64,000 nt of DNA from Cinnamomum chago (lineage: Eukaryota; Streptophyta; Magnoliopsida; Laurales; Lauraceae), in contig CP142457.1 of assembly GCA_038049695.1 (NCBI GenBank), positions 62,430,501 to 62,494,500 on the forward strand, in the 5' to 3' direction. Each line of letters begins with the position of its first letter. Position 1 is the first letter of the stretch. The notes beneath the pieces are model-generated. The model searched no databases. It had not been told where the DNA came from and saw nothing but the letters and a program-made list of their open reading frames with translations. This document shows, one piece after another, positions 1 through 12,687 of this stretch. The translations under genes and the position numbers were made by a program.

Positions 1-221
1 GTTTTATCAGTTGGTGTTGTGCAGTAGATTTAAATTTGGAAATGAAGACAACGTCCTAATGAATGAATGGGGTGAGGTAAGACTCTAGCACATCTTTTAC
101 TTTCTTGTATATCTCCATCAAGCAGTCCATTTCATGACTAATGTTGAGGTCAGTCAGAGACAGACAATTCACCAAGTATAGAATGTATTCCATTGATTGG
201 CATTGTAAGCTGGGGCCCACC
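1..221. other. Intergenic host DNA left of the retrotransposon
   Basis: No coding region seen. This is host sequence interrupted by the LTR element; it resumes after 9456. The 5 bp ACCAG next to the element is present on both sides. Confidence 0.6.
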
Positions 222-226
222 ACCAG

Positions 227-3200
227 TGTTAGACCCCGACCCCGTATAAGTGTATTTAATGCTTAATTAATCTTGATTAGGTGTATAATATTTGTTTTGG
301 TTGGTTTTATGTTGGATTAGTTAGATTAGTGGGGTTTGACCTTAGTTATGTAGAATTTGACCTTTTAATAGTTTTATTAGTGTGTGTATAAGTTTTATAG
401 GTCTTCATGTGCATTTCATTAAGCATGTCATTAGTATTGATTTTCATGTTTGGACCCAACTAATTGGACCCAACCCAACTCATATCTAGGCCCATTTCAA
501 CATAAAAAGCCCTTTCCCCAAAATTATCTTTAAACCCTTGGACTCAGTCACCATCTATCCCCATTTCTCTTATGCATTTCGGCTGAGAGAGGTTCTCTCC
601 TTCCCCTCATTTTGCCCTCCTTCTTCCCTACTTCACCTCTTGATTTCATCTTCCAATTGAGAATGCATGTGGGGTTATGGACTATATCTTCTTCCTCAAG
701 CCTTCCTTCATCCTTTGCAAAGACCCATCTTTCCACATGTTCTCCATCAACAAGGTTTCTTCCCAATCACCTTTCCTTGCTTCCAAACAAGCTAAGAGGC
801 CTGTGCATGTTGGATTGAGGAGTTAGGGAGCAACCCATCTTCAAATTCGTCATTTTCCCCAACCTCAAGCTTCATTCATCATTATCTTCTCTATGCCCAT
901 TTCCTTGGTAAGCTTTCTTTCTCCTAAAGTGTTCTATGGCTTAGTAATGCTAGTTGGAAGTAATTTACAGTGCATGCATACTGATTTTACCTCATTTCAG
1001 TCATTCACCATTGTAGGGATTACAATATATGAGCTAGTGTTTTGGGGATTTTCCATAACTTGAACCAAGAAGAGGGTATTGAGTTGTAAAGCACCATTTG
1101 AGGCAAGTATTGAGCAAATGGGATTTATGCATGTTAATTGATTCCTTGATTGAATGCTATATTTCTCTTGGATATCATAATTCAGCCTTTTTATTTGAAT
1201 GGAATTCATAATGTGAAATGGGTTCTATATATATTAGTGTTAATGGATAATGGAATGATGTGGCTTGATGAAATAGCTTGTACATGGAGCTTTCGAGGCT
1301 CAAATCCTGTTTAACATGGTCTAAGGATGATTGGTAATTGAAATAGGAGAAGAATGGCTGAAATTGGGCATTCTTAGACTCAGAAATTGCCTAGATTTGG
1401 GCCAGCCGAATTGGGCCCGTTCGAGCGGGTCGGCCCATTGGGCCCGACAGTGCCAACTTCGAATGGCCATAACTTTTTACCCGTATATCGGATTTTGGAG
1501 TTCCACATATCGTTGGAAAGCTCTTGAAGCGTGGAATCCAGTGGTATACACCACTTAATGACCAAAGATTGGGAGAGAAAGTAAATATTAGGACCATTGA
1601 ACCGGGCCCTATCTCTTTTGGAAAAAGGGACTTTTAACTCTAGTTGGACTCTTAGGTTGGAACCATTGGCCACTAAGGGAGTTAATCCCACTTCAAAAGG
1701 CCTAAACTCTTCATAATCAATCCCCGAGGATGATTGTGACATAAACACTAAACCAATAAGGTTTTTGGGTTGTAAAGGACTGACCTTGTAGGTCCATAGA
1801 ATGGTACCCATCACTAATTATCATAGTCCAATGGAAAGTATAACACATGAGAATCTTGGGCTGAGATTATCTCACGTGCTTATCCGTCTCGTCTAGAACT
1901 TTTCCATGGGTGTTGATTTAGAGGAATTCGATGTACCTCACATATACACAATGTGACATCAAGAAAAGGTAGCACGTGCATCGAATTATCTAAAGTTACA
2001 TCGAAATGGACGGTTAGAGTCGACGGGTAATTAGATTAGGGTTGGCTAGTAAATATTCTTGATTCCATTAATTTATTTGCATTTGCATATTGGGATTAAT
2101 CCATTATTGCCCTCAAATATTCAAATGATTATTATATTGCATTATTCGTATTGTTTCACAAATTATATTACAATCGTCTTACAAATGTTATCATTCATTG
2201 ATGTGTTATTCGAAGGGAGTAAGTATGTGATTCGATTCAATTAGAAATGATTCGAGATTATGAAATGAAAATAATGGATATGATTAGAAATGATTCAGTT
2301 CGTAGAGTCTTACTCCAGTTTATTATTATTTGATTCGATTGAGTCGGCACTACCTAGCTTCGACCTTGTGACGCCCGACGGGGTCAGCACTTGGTTTATT
2401 TATTAGAGACTGCTGCAGTATGTCGTTTGGAGCACCGGAACTCCAGAACCGGGTAGCCAGGTGAACCTTTGGCCGGGTCACTGGTGACATCCCAACTAGA
2501 TTCGCTCTCTATCGGAGAGGATGAGCAAATGTAGTAGCCAATTAGAAAGTAAGTATTCGATTCTTGATTCGATAAAGCATGATTTACTCATAATGCACAA
2601 TATGCCTAGTTGACATTTATTTGATCTCTTTAATCTATTCGTCCTTAAATTCGAAAGTTGAATAACATGCGTTGAATCTTAATTGCTCATATATATTGTT
2701 GAATCGCCGTATTCATGGTGCTACACTTGGTGTCACAGGAATTCATGTTTCCGAAGAGGATAACTGATAGCTCTACAGACTATTGATTGAATCAGTTAAG
2801 GTATTGGTTAGCTTGACTCCGGAGTACGTACAAGAGTGGTTTTGATGAGTTTAAGATTAGCCATTTAATCTTGCACTTAGTTTAAGGTAATGCATATGAT
2901 TAGTTCTATTTTGCATTTGTATTAGAATTATGTTCAATCTTAGATAAGCATCTAGTAGATGGTCATTAGCGTACTAGTGTACTATGCATTTTAGATGTTT
3001 AAATTATTAGCTTAATAAAGACAATTGTAATATAATAGATTGGTTAATGGACCGCTCATGGCTTTGATATTGATGTTGTACATACTTCCGCAAATAAATG
3101 TTCATTGACAGGTGTCGGTGAGTAATCCTCACACGTGAAATGTGGAATTTTCTCCTTCGTGAATTCGGACTTGGTCCGGAACAGGTGCGAGTTCACGGGA

Positions 3201-3262
3201 GTACGCGTGTCGCACCTTGGGAACCACCCTAATAAGGGGATTCTCGGGTCCGGGATGTGACA
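227..3262 (+). repeat. 5' LTR
   Basis: Starts TGTTAGACC and ends GTGACA. A TATA-rich stretch near 1225-1236 could belong to the element promoter. Small ORFs here recur identically in the 3' LTR and show no recognisable domain; I regard them as non-coding. Confidence 0.95.
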
Positions 3263-3272
3263 TACGTAAGTA

Positions 3273-3284
3273 TGGTATCAGAGC
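3273..3284 (+). other. Primer binding site (tRNA-iMet)
   Basis: TGGTATCAGAGC is complementary to the 3' end of plant initiator methionine tRNA. It starts 10 bases after the LTR end. Confidence 0.9.
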
Positions 3285-3422
3285 ATGAAAAGTCTCTTCT
3301 AAAAGACTTAGAAACCTTTGGAGACGTTGTGAGGACACGATAGGACATTGGGAATTTTTATTTCTAAGGTTGTTTATGAATGTTCATTGTATTGTGTATT
3401 GAGTAAAACCGAATTATAGAAG

Positions 3423-3680
3423 ATGCCACCTCGCCAAACTGCACGAATGAGCATAAGACCGCCAGAGTTAATTCAATGTCAACCTCCGCCGAGCAGATGA
3501 TCTATGCTTGCAGTACAAGAACCTCAAAATACAACTTGAGGCCAGCAAGTGCCAATACAGCAAAGACCGGTTCAACAAATGACAAAACGTGTATACGCTA
3601 TGGCTTAAGATGAGGCTGAAGCGACAAACGTTGTGAAAGAAGGTGAAATGGTGATTATTTATTATGAGTCTAATAATTGT
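3423..3680 (+). pseudogene. Gag start plus protease-like remnant
   Basis: An ATG at 3423 opens a frame starting MPPRQTARMS, like the beginning of Ty3-type gag proteins, but it stops after 25 codons at 3498. About 90 bases later another frame (near 3588-3660) reads RVYAMA, a stop, then DEAEATNVV. This resembles the RVYAL..EAEAS segment that precedes the aspartic protease in Tekay/Del elements. Most of gag is therefore missing and the remainder carries stops. The assignment rests on short recalled motifs. Confidence 0.5.
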
Positions 3681-4851
3681 TGATTCTTGGTTTCACACAC
3701 TTTACTACTACATTCCACTCTGTTGTTATTTCCGAATTAGATCGTGCAACCATAGGTTGTCTTTTCGATAACTTCTTTGGTAAGTTAGTGCGAATCACCT
3801 TTTCTAAGTATGAGATTTAGATTAGGAAGTTTATAGTTTCAATTTGAGAGGTTAAGCACACAAGAAAGCTAGAAAAGATCTTAGTAGTTATGAGTTGATC
3901 ATGCATTCTCTAGGAAGAACTCGAATACTGGATTAGTTAGCAGGCCATTGTGTTTATATGGATTAATTCAGAGGGTAATGACTTGTAGTTATACAAACCT
4001 GATACAAGTGTACGATATTGAGGGATCTAAGGATAGTACGATACCGGACTAGTTTTAAGCGTAAGGCAACGAGATTAACCAGTAGTGATTATGAAATCAC
4101 ATAGATTTGTTCTGAAGGTTAAGTAACCTAAAGGACTGGAAGTATCTTAGTAACCTGTGAGACTTGTTGAACCTCTTTCTCTAGTTAGGGATAGAGCTGT
4201 CCATTATTGAAGGTAGACTCCACTTTAGTTAATCTTAGAGATAACTTTAGTACTGACCCCGATGGATGATAGAGGACTTGATTATAGTTAGTCCTAAGAG
4301 GGTTGAATTAGGGCACACTTACCACATGGGAAATAGTGATTTTCAAATAAAGGTGGTTAATGCGGGTAGTGATGATCGTATGATAGTGCTTGAGCTGATA
4401 TAAAGTTAGTAGACTCTAGACAGTTAGTTTTAAGACCATGGTTACTTAGAATTTGGTAAGACTGTAGACAAGTTAAGCCTTAGAATGGAATAGCCCGCAC
4501 GCCGGGTAACTTTGATTCTTAAGCATGGGTATTAGGCTGTAGTGGTTGTGAGAATCTCATAGTTTACCCTTAGTGATAAACCACTTGGGTAGCTAGGAAT
4601 CTATTTGTAGCTTGTTAGATTTACCAGACGTTATTCCGTAGGAGTAATTAAAATGCCACTTACTTGACTTATAGACTAAACGTAAGAGACTTTGATATAT
4701 ACTAAGGTTACGACTTGGATTAGAAATAGTTTATGCCTGAGTTTGATGTAGACCAAAAGTTAGTAAACTATCGGTCCCGATCTATATAGTTGAAGAATTA
4801 TGAGGATTAGTACGACACACCAATTGGAGTTGTTATAGAGTTTGAAGTTTG

Positions 4852-4893
<42 letters not shown>

Positions 4894-6402
4894 CCTTAGG
4901 ATGTAGTAGCACCTTAAATCCACACCAAAAAGAAAATGAGACAACGAGTTGAATTAGAAGATAATTTCCTAAGCAAGTTTACATAGACATGATGATAGTT
5001 GAGAAGTTTGAATTCTTAGACATCGAAATCAATTTTTTCAGGAGACAGGTGATGTACCGGTTAGGTGAGAACATAGGGTTAACGATCCAACAGAATTGGT
5101 ATGACTAGTGCCACAGCTTTGACTGTTTAGGGATTAGTGTTGAGACCACAACAGATTGGATTTTAGAATAGTGTTCTTACGTCTATCACGTCAGACAAGT
5201 TAGTCATTTATTCATAATCTTGAGGCTTATTCCGATCATAGGAATTGACCATATTATATTCTCATAGTGTGATCTGAATTTGAGAGAGACCAATTGAATT
5301 AGGAGCTAATTTCCTTAGCTAGTATATGTGAGGAATCAGTGTTAGTTGACGAATTCAAATAGTTAGAGATTGAAATCTAGTTCGTTAGGATCTGGTATTT
5401 GGGGACTATTATGTTGTTAAAGTTGAGCCGTTGACGATTTGTAGATTTGGAATAGCTAGTTTTAAACCTTGACTCTTAGGATTAATAATGAGGTCACTGG
5501 CAGGTTAGACCCTAGACATACCAATGTGTTCCAATGCTTATAGTGTTAGACAAGGTTAGTTGTCTTGCTGTCTTGCTCCTTATTTTTTTATTTTATTTTA
5601 TTTTATTGCATCAATTCGGAAGATATAAATCATAGTCAACCTTTAGTAAAACATACCATATGCACTTAACGTTTAACCAGAGGGAACGATTGCGACTTTA
5701 AGACGCACTTAGACCACACATGTTAGACTTCCAGGAAGTGGAATCAAGATGGACTCAGTGCAATTAACGAATAACTATAACTTTACCACGTGAGTATGGA
5801 CAAGATATCGCATGAGACTTTCTATGACAGGCGATGCAGTTCATCAGTGCGTAGAAAGAAATCTTCATGGGCCTGATTTGGACGAGACCGGTGCTAAAAA
5901 TCAAGTTGCACCAAGTTGTCAGAGATAACTGGAGTAAGCAGAGGAACTATACTGGCAAGTAAGAGGTGTTAATATCAGAGTTGCGCAGCGGAAAAGTAAA
6001 AGAATCATTCGATTCATATGGAAGACAAGTGTTACCTCGTTGTACCGAACGTTCGAGATTCACTGCGGAGGCAGAGATTCGCCCAGATCGAGATGACTAC
6101 CAAGCAAGCAGTAGTACATGATTGGCTTCATGAGTTCAGATGGAAAAGATACGTTCCAGAACCGTCTCTCTGTATCAAATACGAGTTTTCAAAGATCAAG
6201 ACAAACACAAACTACGAGGATAATTGTTGTGTGTGATCAATGTCAAAAGAACAGATGTCACATGACCAGATCATCAAAAGACTCAAGCGGTTCAGAGCAC
6301 TCTAGTTAGAGGAGGCCACGTAAGAGTTCGATTTGCAGGTCTTGAGAAACTCTCTCTCTCCGCCTATTTGGTGTAGGTTACATTTGGAGGACCAAATGTC
6401 CT
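3681..6402 (+). other. Non-coding retrotransposon interior
   Basis: No long frame in any direction and no reverse transcriptase, RNase H or integrase motif that I can recognise. It includes a 40-base poly(A) tract at 4852-4891. Two stretches, about 4930-5040 and 5280-5395, are diverged copies of each other, so the interior looks partly built from internal duplication. Confidence 0.6.
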
Positions 6403-6415
6403 AAGGGGGGAGGAA
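6403..6415 (+). other. Polypurine tract
   Basis: AAGGGGGGAGGAA lies immediately before the 3' LTR, as expected for plus-strand DNA priming. Confidence 0.9.
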
Positions 6416-9400
6416 TGTTAGACCCCGACCCCGTATAAGTGTATTTAATGCTTAATTAATCTTGATTAGGTGTATAATATTTGTTTTGGTTGGTTTTATG
6501 TTGGATTAGTTAGATTAGTGGGGTTTGACCTTAGTTATGTAGAATTTGACCTTTTAATAGTTTTATTAGTGTGTGTATAAGTTTTATAGGTCTTCATGTG
6601 CATTTCATTAAGCATGTCATTAGTATTGATTTTCATGTTTGGACCCAACTAATTGGACCCAACCCAACTCATATCTAGGCCCATTTCAACATAAAAAGCC
6701 CTTTCCCCAAAATTATCTTTAAACCCTTGGACTCAGTCACCATCTATCCCCATTTCTCTTATGCATTTCGGCTGAGAGAGGTTCTCTCCTTCCCCTCATT
6801 TTGCCCTCCTTCTTCCCTACTTCACCTCTTGATTTCATCTTCCAATTGAGAATGCATGTGGGGTTATGGACTATATCTTCTTCCTCAAGCCTTCCTTCAT
6901 CCTTTGCAAAGACCCATCTTTCCACATGTTCTCCATCAACAAGGTTTCTTCCCAATCACCTTTCCTTGCTTCCAAACAAGCTAAGAGGCCTGTGCATGTT
7001 GGATTGAGGAGTTAGGGAGCAACCCATCTTCAAATTCGTCATTTTCCCCAACCTCAAGCTTCATTCATCATTATCTTCTCTATGCCCATTTCCTTGGTAA
7101 GCTTTCTTTCTCCTAAAGTGTTCTATGGCTTAGTAATGCTAGTTGGAAGTAATTTACAGTGCATGCATACTGATTTTACCTCATTTCAGTCATTCACCAT
7201 TGTAGGGATTACAATATATGAGCTAGTGTTTTGGGGATTTTCCATAACTTGAACCAAGAAGAGGGTATTGAGTTGTAAAGCACCATTTGAGGCAAGTATT
7301 GAGCAAATGGGATTTATGCATGTTAATTGATTCCTTGATTGAATGCTATATTTCTCTTGGATATCATAATTCAGCCTTTTTATTTGAATGGAATTCATAA
7401 TGTGAAATGGGTTCTATATATATTAGTGTTAATGGATAATGGAATGATGTGGCTTGATGAAATAGCTTGTACATGGAGCTTTCGAGGCTCAAATCCTGTT
7501 TAACATGGTCTAAGGATGATTGGTAATTGAAATAGGAGAAGAATGGCTGAAATTGGGCATTCTTAGACTCAGAAATTGCCTAGATTTGGGCCAGCCGAAT
7601 TGGGCCCGTTCGAGCGGGTCGGCCCATTGGGCCCGACAGTGCCAACTTCGAATGGCCATAACTTTTTACCCGTATATCGGATTTTGGAGTTCCACATATC
7701 GTTGGAAAGCTCTTGAAGCGTGGAATCCAGTGGTATACACCACTTAATGACCAAAGATTGGGAGAGAAAGTAAATATTAGGACCATTGAACCGGGCCCTA
7801 TCTCTTTTGGAAAAAGGGACTTTTAACTCTAGTTGGACTCTTAGGTTGGAACCATTGGCCACTAAGGGAGTTAATCCCACTTCAAAAGGCCTAAACTCTT
7901 CATAATCAATCCCCGAGGATGATTGTGACATAAACACTAAACCAATAAGGTTTTTGGGTTGTAAAGGACTGACCTTGTAGGTCCATAGAATGGTACCCAT
8001 CACTAATTATCATAGTCCAATGGAAAGTATAACACATGAGAATCTTGGGCTGAGATTATCTCACGTGCTTATCCGTCTCGTCTAGAACTTTTCCATGGGT
8101 GTTGATTTAGAGGAATTCGATGTACCTCACATATACACAATGTGACATCAAGAAAAGGTAGCACGTGCATCGAATTATCTAAAGTTACATCGAAATGGAC
8201 GGTTAGAGTCGACGGGTAATTAGATTAGGGTTGGCTAGTAAATATTCTTGATTCCATTAATTTATTTGCATTTGCATATTGGGATTAATCCATTATTGCC
8301 CTCAAATATTCAAATGATTATTATATTGCATTATTCGTATTGTTTCACAAATTATATTACAATCGTCTTACAAATGTTATCATTCATTGATGTGTTATTC
8401 GAAGGGAGTAAGTATGTGATTCGATTCAATTAGAAATGATTCGAGATTATGAAATGAAAATAATGGATATGATTAGAAATGATTCAGTTCGTAGAGTCTT
8501 ACTCCAGTTTATTATTATTTGATTCGATTGAGTCGGCACTACCTAGCTTCGACCTTGTGACGCCCGACGGGGTCAGCACTTGGTTTATTTATTAGAGACT
8601 GCTGCAGTATGTCGTTTGGAGCACCGGAACTCCAGAACCGGGTAGCCAGGTGAACCTTTGGCCGGGTCACTGGTGACATCCCAACTAGATTCGCTCTCTA
8701 TCGGAGAGGATGAGCAAATGTAGTAGCCAATTAGAAAGTAAGTATTCGATTCTTGATTCGATAAAGCATGATTTACTCATAATGCACAATATGCCTAGTT
8801 GACATTTATTTGATCTCTTTAATCTATTCGTCCTTAAATTCGAAAGTTGAATAACATGCGTTGAATCTTAATTGCTCATATATATTGTTGAATCGCCGTA
8901 TTCATGGTGCTACACTTGGTGTCACAGGAATTCATGTTTCCGAAGAGGATAACTGATAGCTCTACAGACTATTGATTGAATCAGTTAAGGTATTGGTTAG
9001 CTTGACTCCGGAGTACGTACAAGAGTGGTTTTGATGAGTTTAAGATTAGCCATTTAATCTTGCACTTAGTTTAAGGTAATGCATATGATTAGTTCTATTT
9101 TGCATTTGTATTAGAATTATGTTCAATCTTAGATAAGCATCTAGTAGATGGTCATTAGCGTACTAGTGTACTATGCATTTTAGATGTTTAAATTATTAGC
9201 TTAATAAAGACAATTGTAATATAATAGATTGGTTAATGGACCGCTCATGGCTTTGATATTGATGTTGTACATACTTCCGCAAATAAATGTTCATTGACAG
9301 GTGTCGGTGAGTAATCCTCACACGTGAAATGTGGAATTTTCTCCTTCGTGAATTCGGACTTGGTCCGGAACAGGTGCGAGTTCACGGGAGTACGCGTGTC

Positions 9401-9451
9401 GCACCTTGGGAACCACCCTAATAAGGGGATTCTCGGGTCCGGGATGTGACA
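6416..9451 (+). repeat. 3' LTR
   Basis: Same length and apparently the same sequence as the 5' LTR. Followed directly by the ACCAG target duplication. Confidence 0.95.
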
Positions 9452-9456
9452 ACCAG

Positions 9457-12297
9457 TGTACAGCTACAACTCTTGGCTTTGTGGTGGATCCCACTGTGCC
9501 TTTCCATTTGGTTTCCTCTTTGCCTTCTCTAGCTTACATTTATTTTTACTGAGTTGCTCAGTTGCCGGGAGAGGAAAGTGGAAACCACCTCGGTCCCTAA
9601 GAGGACTATGGGAACGGGAGTTGCCATCCACAACGACTTTATTTGATTCCCTACTCAAGTTTACATTTGTACACACCAAATGCAATTCAAACATAAGGCA
9701 GTAATAAGATATTGAAACTAAACTTCCAGGCTTTAATGCGTTCATACTGTGTGAAGACAATTCACACGTGCCCTCCAAAGTTTTCCATTAAAACAGCAAA
9801 TACTCTCTGCCTCTTCCAGTGTTGTTGACAGCCTTGTGCAAGGGATTTTACACGAAAAATGAAAATTGTTTTCAAGGTTGAATTTTTTACTTTTCATATA
9901 GATATAGAAGTTCTACTTTGATTTTTGGATAAAGATTGAGTTAGAAAATAATTTTTTTTTTCATTCTACAAGCGGCAGAGACACATTTCAGCATGATAAT
10001 TATTGTGTTTCACTAATCCCTGAAAATCAAAAAATACAAGGAGTTGTCTTAGGTTTTTATTTTTTGGAAAAAAAATGAAACAACATGAAAAATTTGTCAC
10101 GCATATATGCCTACTCTTGTATATAATTCAGCCTTTTATATTCCTTATAGTCAAAGATATCACCATTAGCATTCTTTCTCTTTAAAGCTGAATGTTGGTT
10201 GCAAAAAAAAAAACCTAAAAAAAACCTTCAATTCTGGCCTTAGGAGAAGCCACATCAGGTTATTGGGGCCCGTTTGTAGTTGTGTCCTTTCAAAAACATG
10301 TAATATGTGCATTTTCAATAAAAGGAGTCTCTTGGGCTAAATATGTGCATTTTCAATAAAATGTCTCTTGGGCTCATTTATGTGGATGTAACCCAATTCA
10401 AAGAGATGTCTTTCAACTCTATAAATTAAGGTTATTTTTAAAGTTTTTATTTAGTATTCAAAATGAGCATAAATGTATATAAATCATTTATTTTGTGTAC
10501 GCTGACGTGGATTAAGCGATGAAATGTTTGGTTTTTATAATTTTTTGGTGGATTTGAATTTTTTAATTAGTTTGGTATAAATAGATTTATAACAATTGGA
10601 TATTAGTTTTAATATATTATTCAGGACTTAACCCGCGGATCGCATAAGGACTTCATGATAGTATATTCTTATACTTTAATGTTGTACCAGTGGGAGAAAA
10701 AAGGCCAACTCTCTTCTCCAAAGCCATATTAATAATAAGAGTTATTATTTACAATGTCAACTTAATTAAATATTTGAGACCTACTAAATGAGTATCTTGC
10801 ACATCTTAAGTTCACCCAAATGGTCCACCCACTTACCCAACGCATCCTTTGGCTTCGTATGCATGTATGACCTATTACATCCAACCCATCCACCCTTCTA
10901 CAAGACTCATTGTTCATGTATTTAATCTATTTTTACACCTTAAAATTATATTGTTTGAGAAAGAAGTTAAACTCTCTCTTCAAGAGTAAAAGTTATTATT
11001 CACAACTTAAAGATTTTCTTGCACATCTTAATTTGGTTTTATTATTTGCCCCCAAAAGGTGAGAGCTACTTGGTTTTAGTTTCCAGCAGAAGGACAGTAT
11101 CATAAATTAATAATACTAATAATCAGGTAGGGATTTTTCATTTATTTTATTTGAATCCTTTTAGATGGAAAATTCATTTGGGGTGTTGAATATAATATTT
11201 GCTAATGTGGTGCCGACATATCATTTGTATCCGCGATTCAGAGGGAATATGATAGCAATCCTAGACTATGGTATCAGCCTAGTTTTGAATCCATAGAACC
11301 CTGCTTTTATTCAGTGGGGGATCTTTAGCAGAATCAGATGGAACAATTTTCTCTTTTATTGAGTAAGACATACATGTCACACCTACAAACCACTTGTGTT
11401 GCGTCACTCATTGCCGGTGGTTCGAGGTAGTGCGGTCAATCGTATCGTGTTAACGAATTTGAAATATGGGTTAACAATTTTATATTAAAATCATCTTGAC
11501 ACGTACACAATCCATTAATTTAATGGGTCAAAAAATCCAACCCGAATACGACTCATTAATTTAACAGGTTACACGATCCAACCCATTAACCAGTTAAGTA
11601 ATTAAGTCTTTTCAAAAATTAAAAGAAAATCTATAAAAATATATAAGCCATACAAAACTGTAAGTGAGGATCTTGAGTGGATCCCACTTAAAACCCCACT
11701 ATAAAACAATAAATTTCAATTTCTTCTTTATGAATATATATTAATCCTATCTATTTAGGGACTAAAAAAAAATAACGAATTAAGCGGGTTGTTAATGGAT
11801 TATTGAATTAATTTGTACACGACACGTTAACTTAACGTATTAATGAGTTTGACTTGTTAAGAATCCGAACCCCTTAATATCGTGTGGGTTCGTACCATGC
11901 ATGTTAACAAGTCGTGTGCCATTTTAACAACCCTAGTGCAATGTGGATTTTTTTTCTCTTTTTTCTTTTCTCTAAGGAGAAACAATTGAGCTCATGGAAC
12001 TTCAATTAATGTGTCAAACTAGACATTATTTTGGTTGGTGGTTGAGATGCTACCCACCTTTAAAGCGAGTTAGTGCACTTCCAATGTGAAATAACCAATA
12101 TAAAATAGCCCAATAACCTTTCAACGGTTCTCATGTTGTAGATGTGGAGGATGTGATTCTGCGTCTAAAATCGATTCTCCATTTGAGCCATCATTCCCAA
12201 AATAGAAGGGCTCATGAATGTTTCTAGAAAGAATACAATCTCAGCCACTTAAATCGGACCATCAAGATATTATGTTCATTGGCAAGACTAACTTTGT
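9457..12297. other. AT-rich intergenic DNA
   Basis: No gene found. A stretch at about 11425-11935 is rich in GACCCGTTAA-like words and ends in CAACCCTA; it resembles a worn hAT-type or other short element, but I could not define both ends. Confidence 0.5.
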
Positions 12298-12687
12298 AAA
12301 AACTAACCCTCTGTTGGGTGGGGGCGGGGCGGGTGTGTTTGGAAAGGGGAGAGGGAAAATGGGGGAGGGGAAATGGAGGGAAAAATGAATTGTTTTCCCT
12401 CAAAAATTTTCCCCCAAAAACAGAGGGAAAATGAGGGAATAAGAGGGGAAAGTGATGGAAATGACTAAACTGCAATTTTACTCTAATTGAATGTTTTTCA
12501 AAAGCAAAGATAAAATGGTCTTTGTCTCTATACTTCACAAACAAACAAAATTATACTTTTTTCACTTTTCTTCCCCTTACTTTTTTACTTTCCAAACAAG
12601 AGGAGGAAAAATTCATCCCCTTCATTTTCCTTCCCTCTCAAATTTTCCATCCCCTCCCCTCTCCTTCCAAACGGAGGGTAAAAGCTA
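12298..12687. mobile_element. MITE with 8-bp target duplication
   Basis: The element body is 12306-12679 (374 bp). It begins ACCCTCTGTTGGG; the reverse complement of its right end begins ACCCTCCGTTTGG. Flanks are AAAAACTA (12298-12305) and AAAAGCTA (12680-12687), an 8-bp duplication with one change, which suggests hAT-type transposition. The left arm is strongly purine-rich and the right arm pyrimidine-rich. Small ORFs inside are low-complexity shadows. Confidence 0.65.

Larger units (their letters stand above)
222..9456 (+). mobile_element. LARD-like Ty3-type LTR retrotransposon with target duplications
   Basis: Two direct LTRs (227-3262 and 6416-9451, each 3036 bp) begin TGTTAGACC and end GTGACA. 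They are flanked by a perfect 5-bp duplication ACCAG at 222-226 and 9452-9456. The offset between LTRs is constant at 6189 bp throughout, and every stretch compared by eye is identical, which implies a very recent insertion. A primer binding site for initiator Met tRNA lies at 3273-3284 and a polypurine tract directly abuts the second LTR. The 3.15-kb internal region has no long ORF. A gag-like start and a protease-like remnant suggest a Tekay/Del-type ancestor, so movement must have depended on proteins supplied in trans. Long LTRs around a non-coding interior fit the LARD class, although these LTRs are shorter than in classic LARDs. Confidence 0.95.

Noticed and set aside
548..2244. Seven small frames in the LTR that recur at 6737-8433
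   Set aside because: They recur only because the LTR is duplicated; no domain, and they overlap on both strands.
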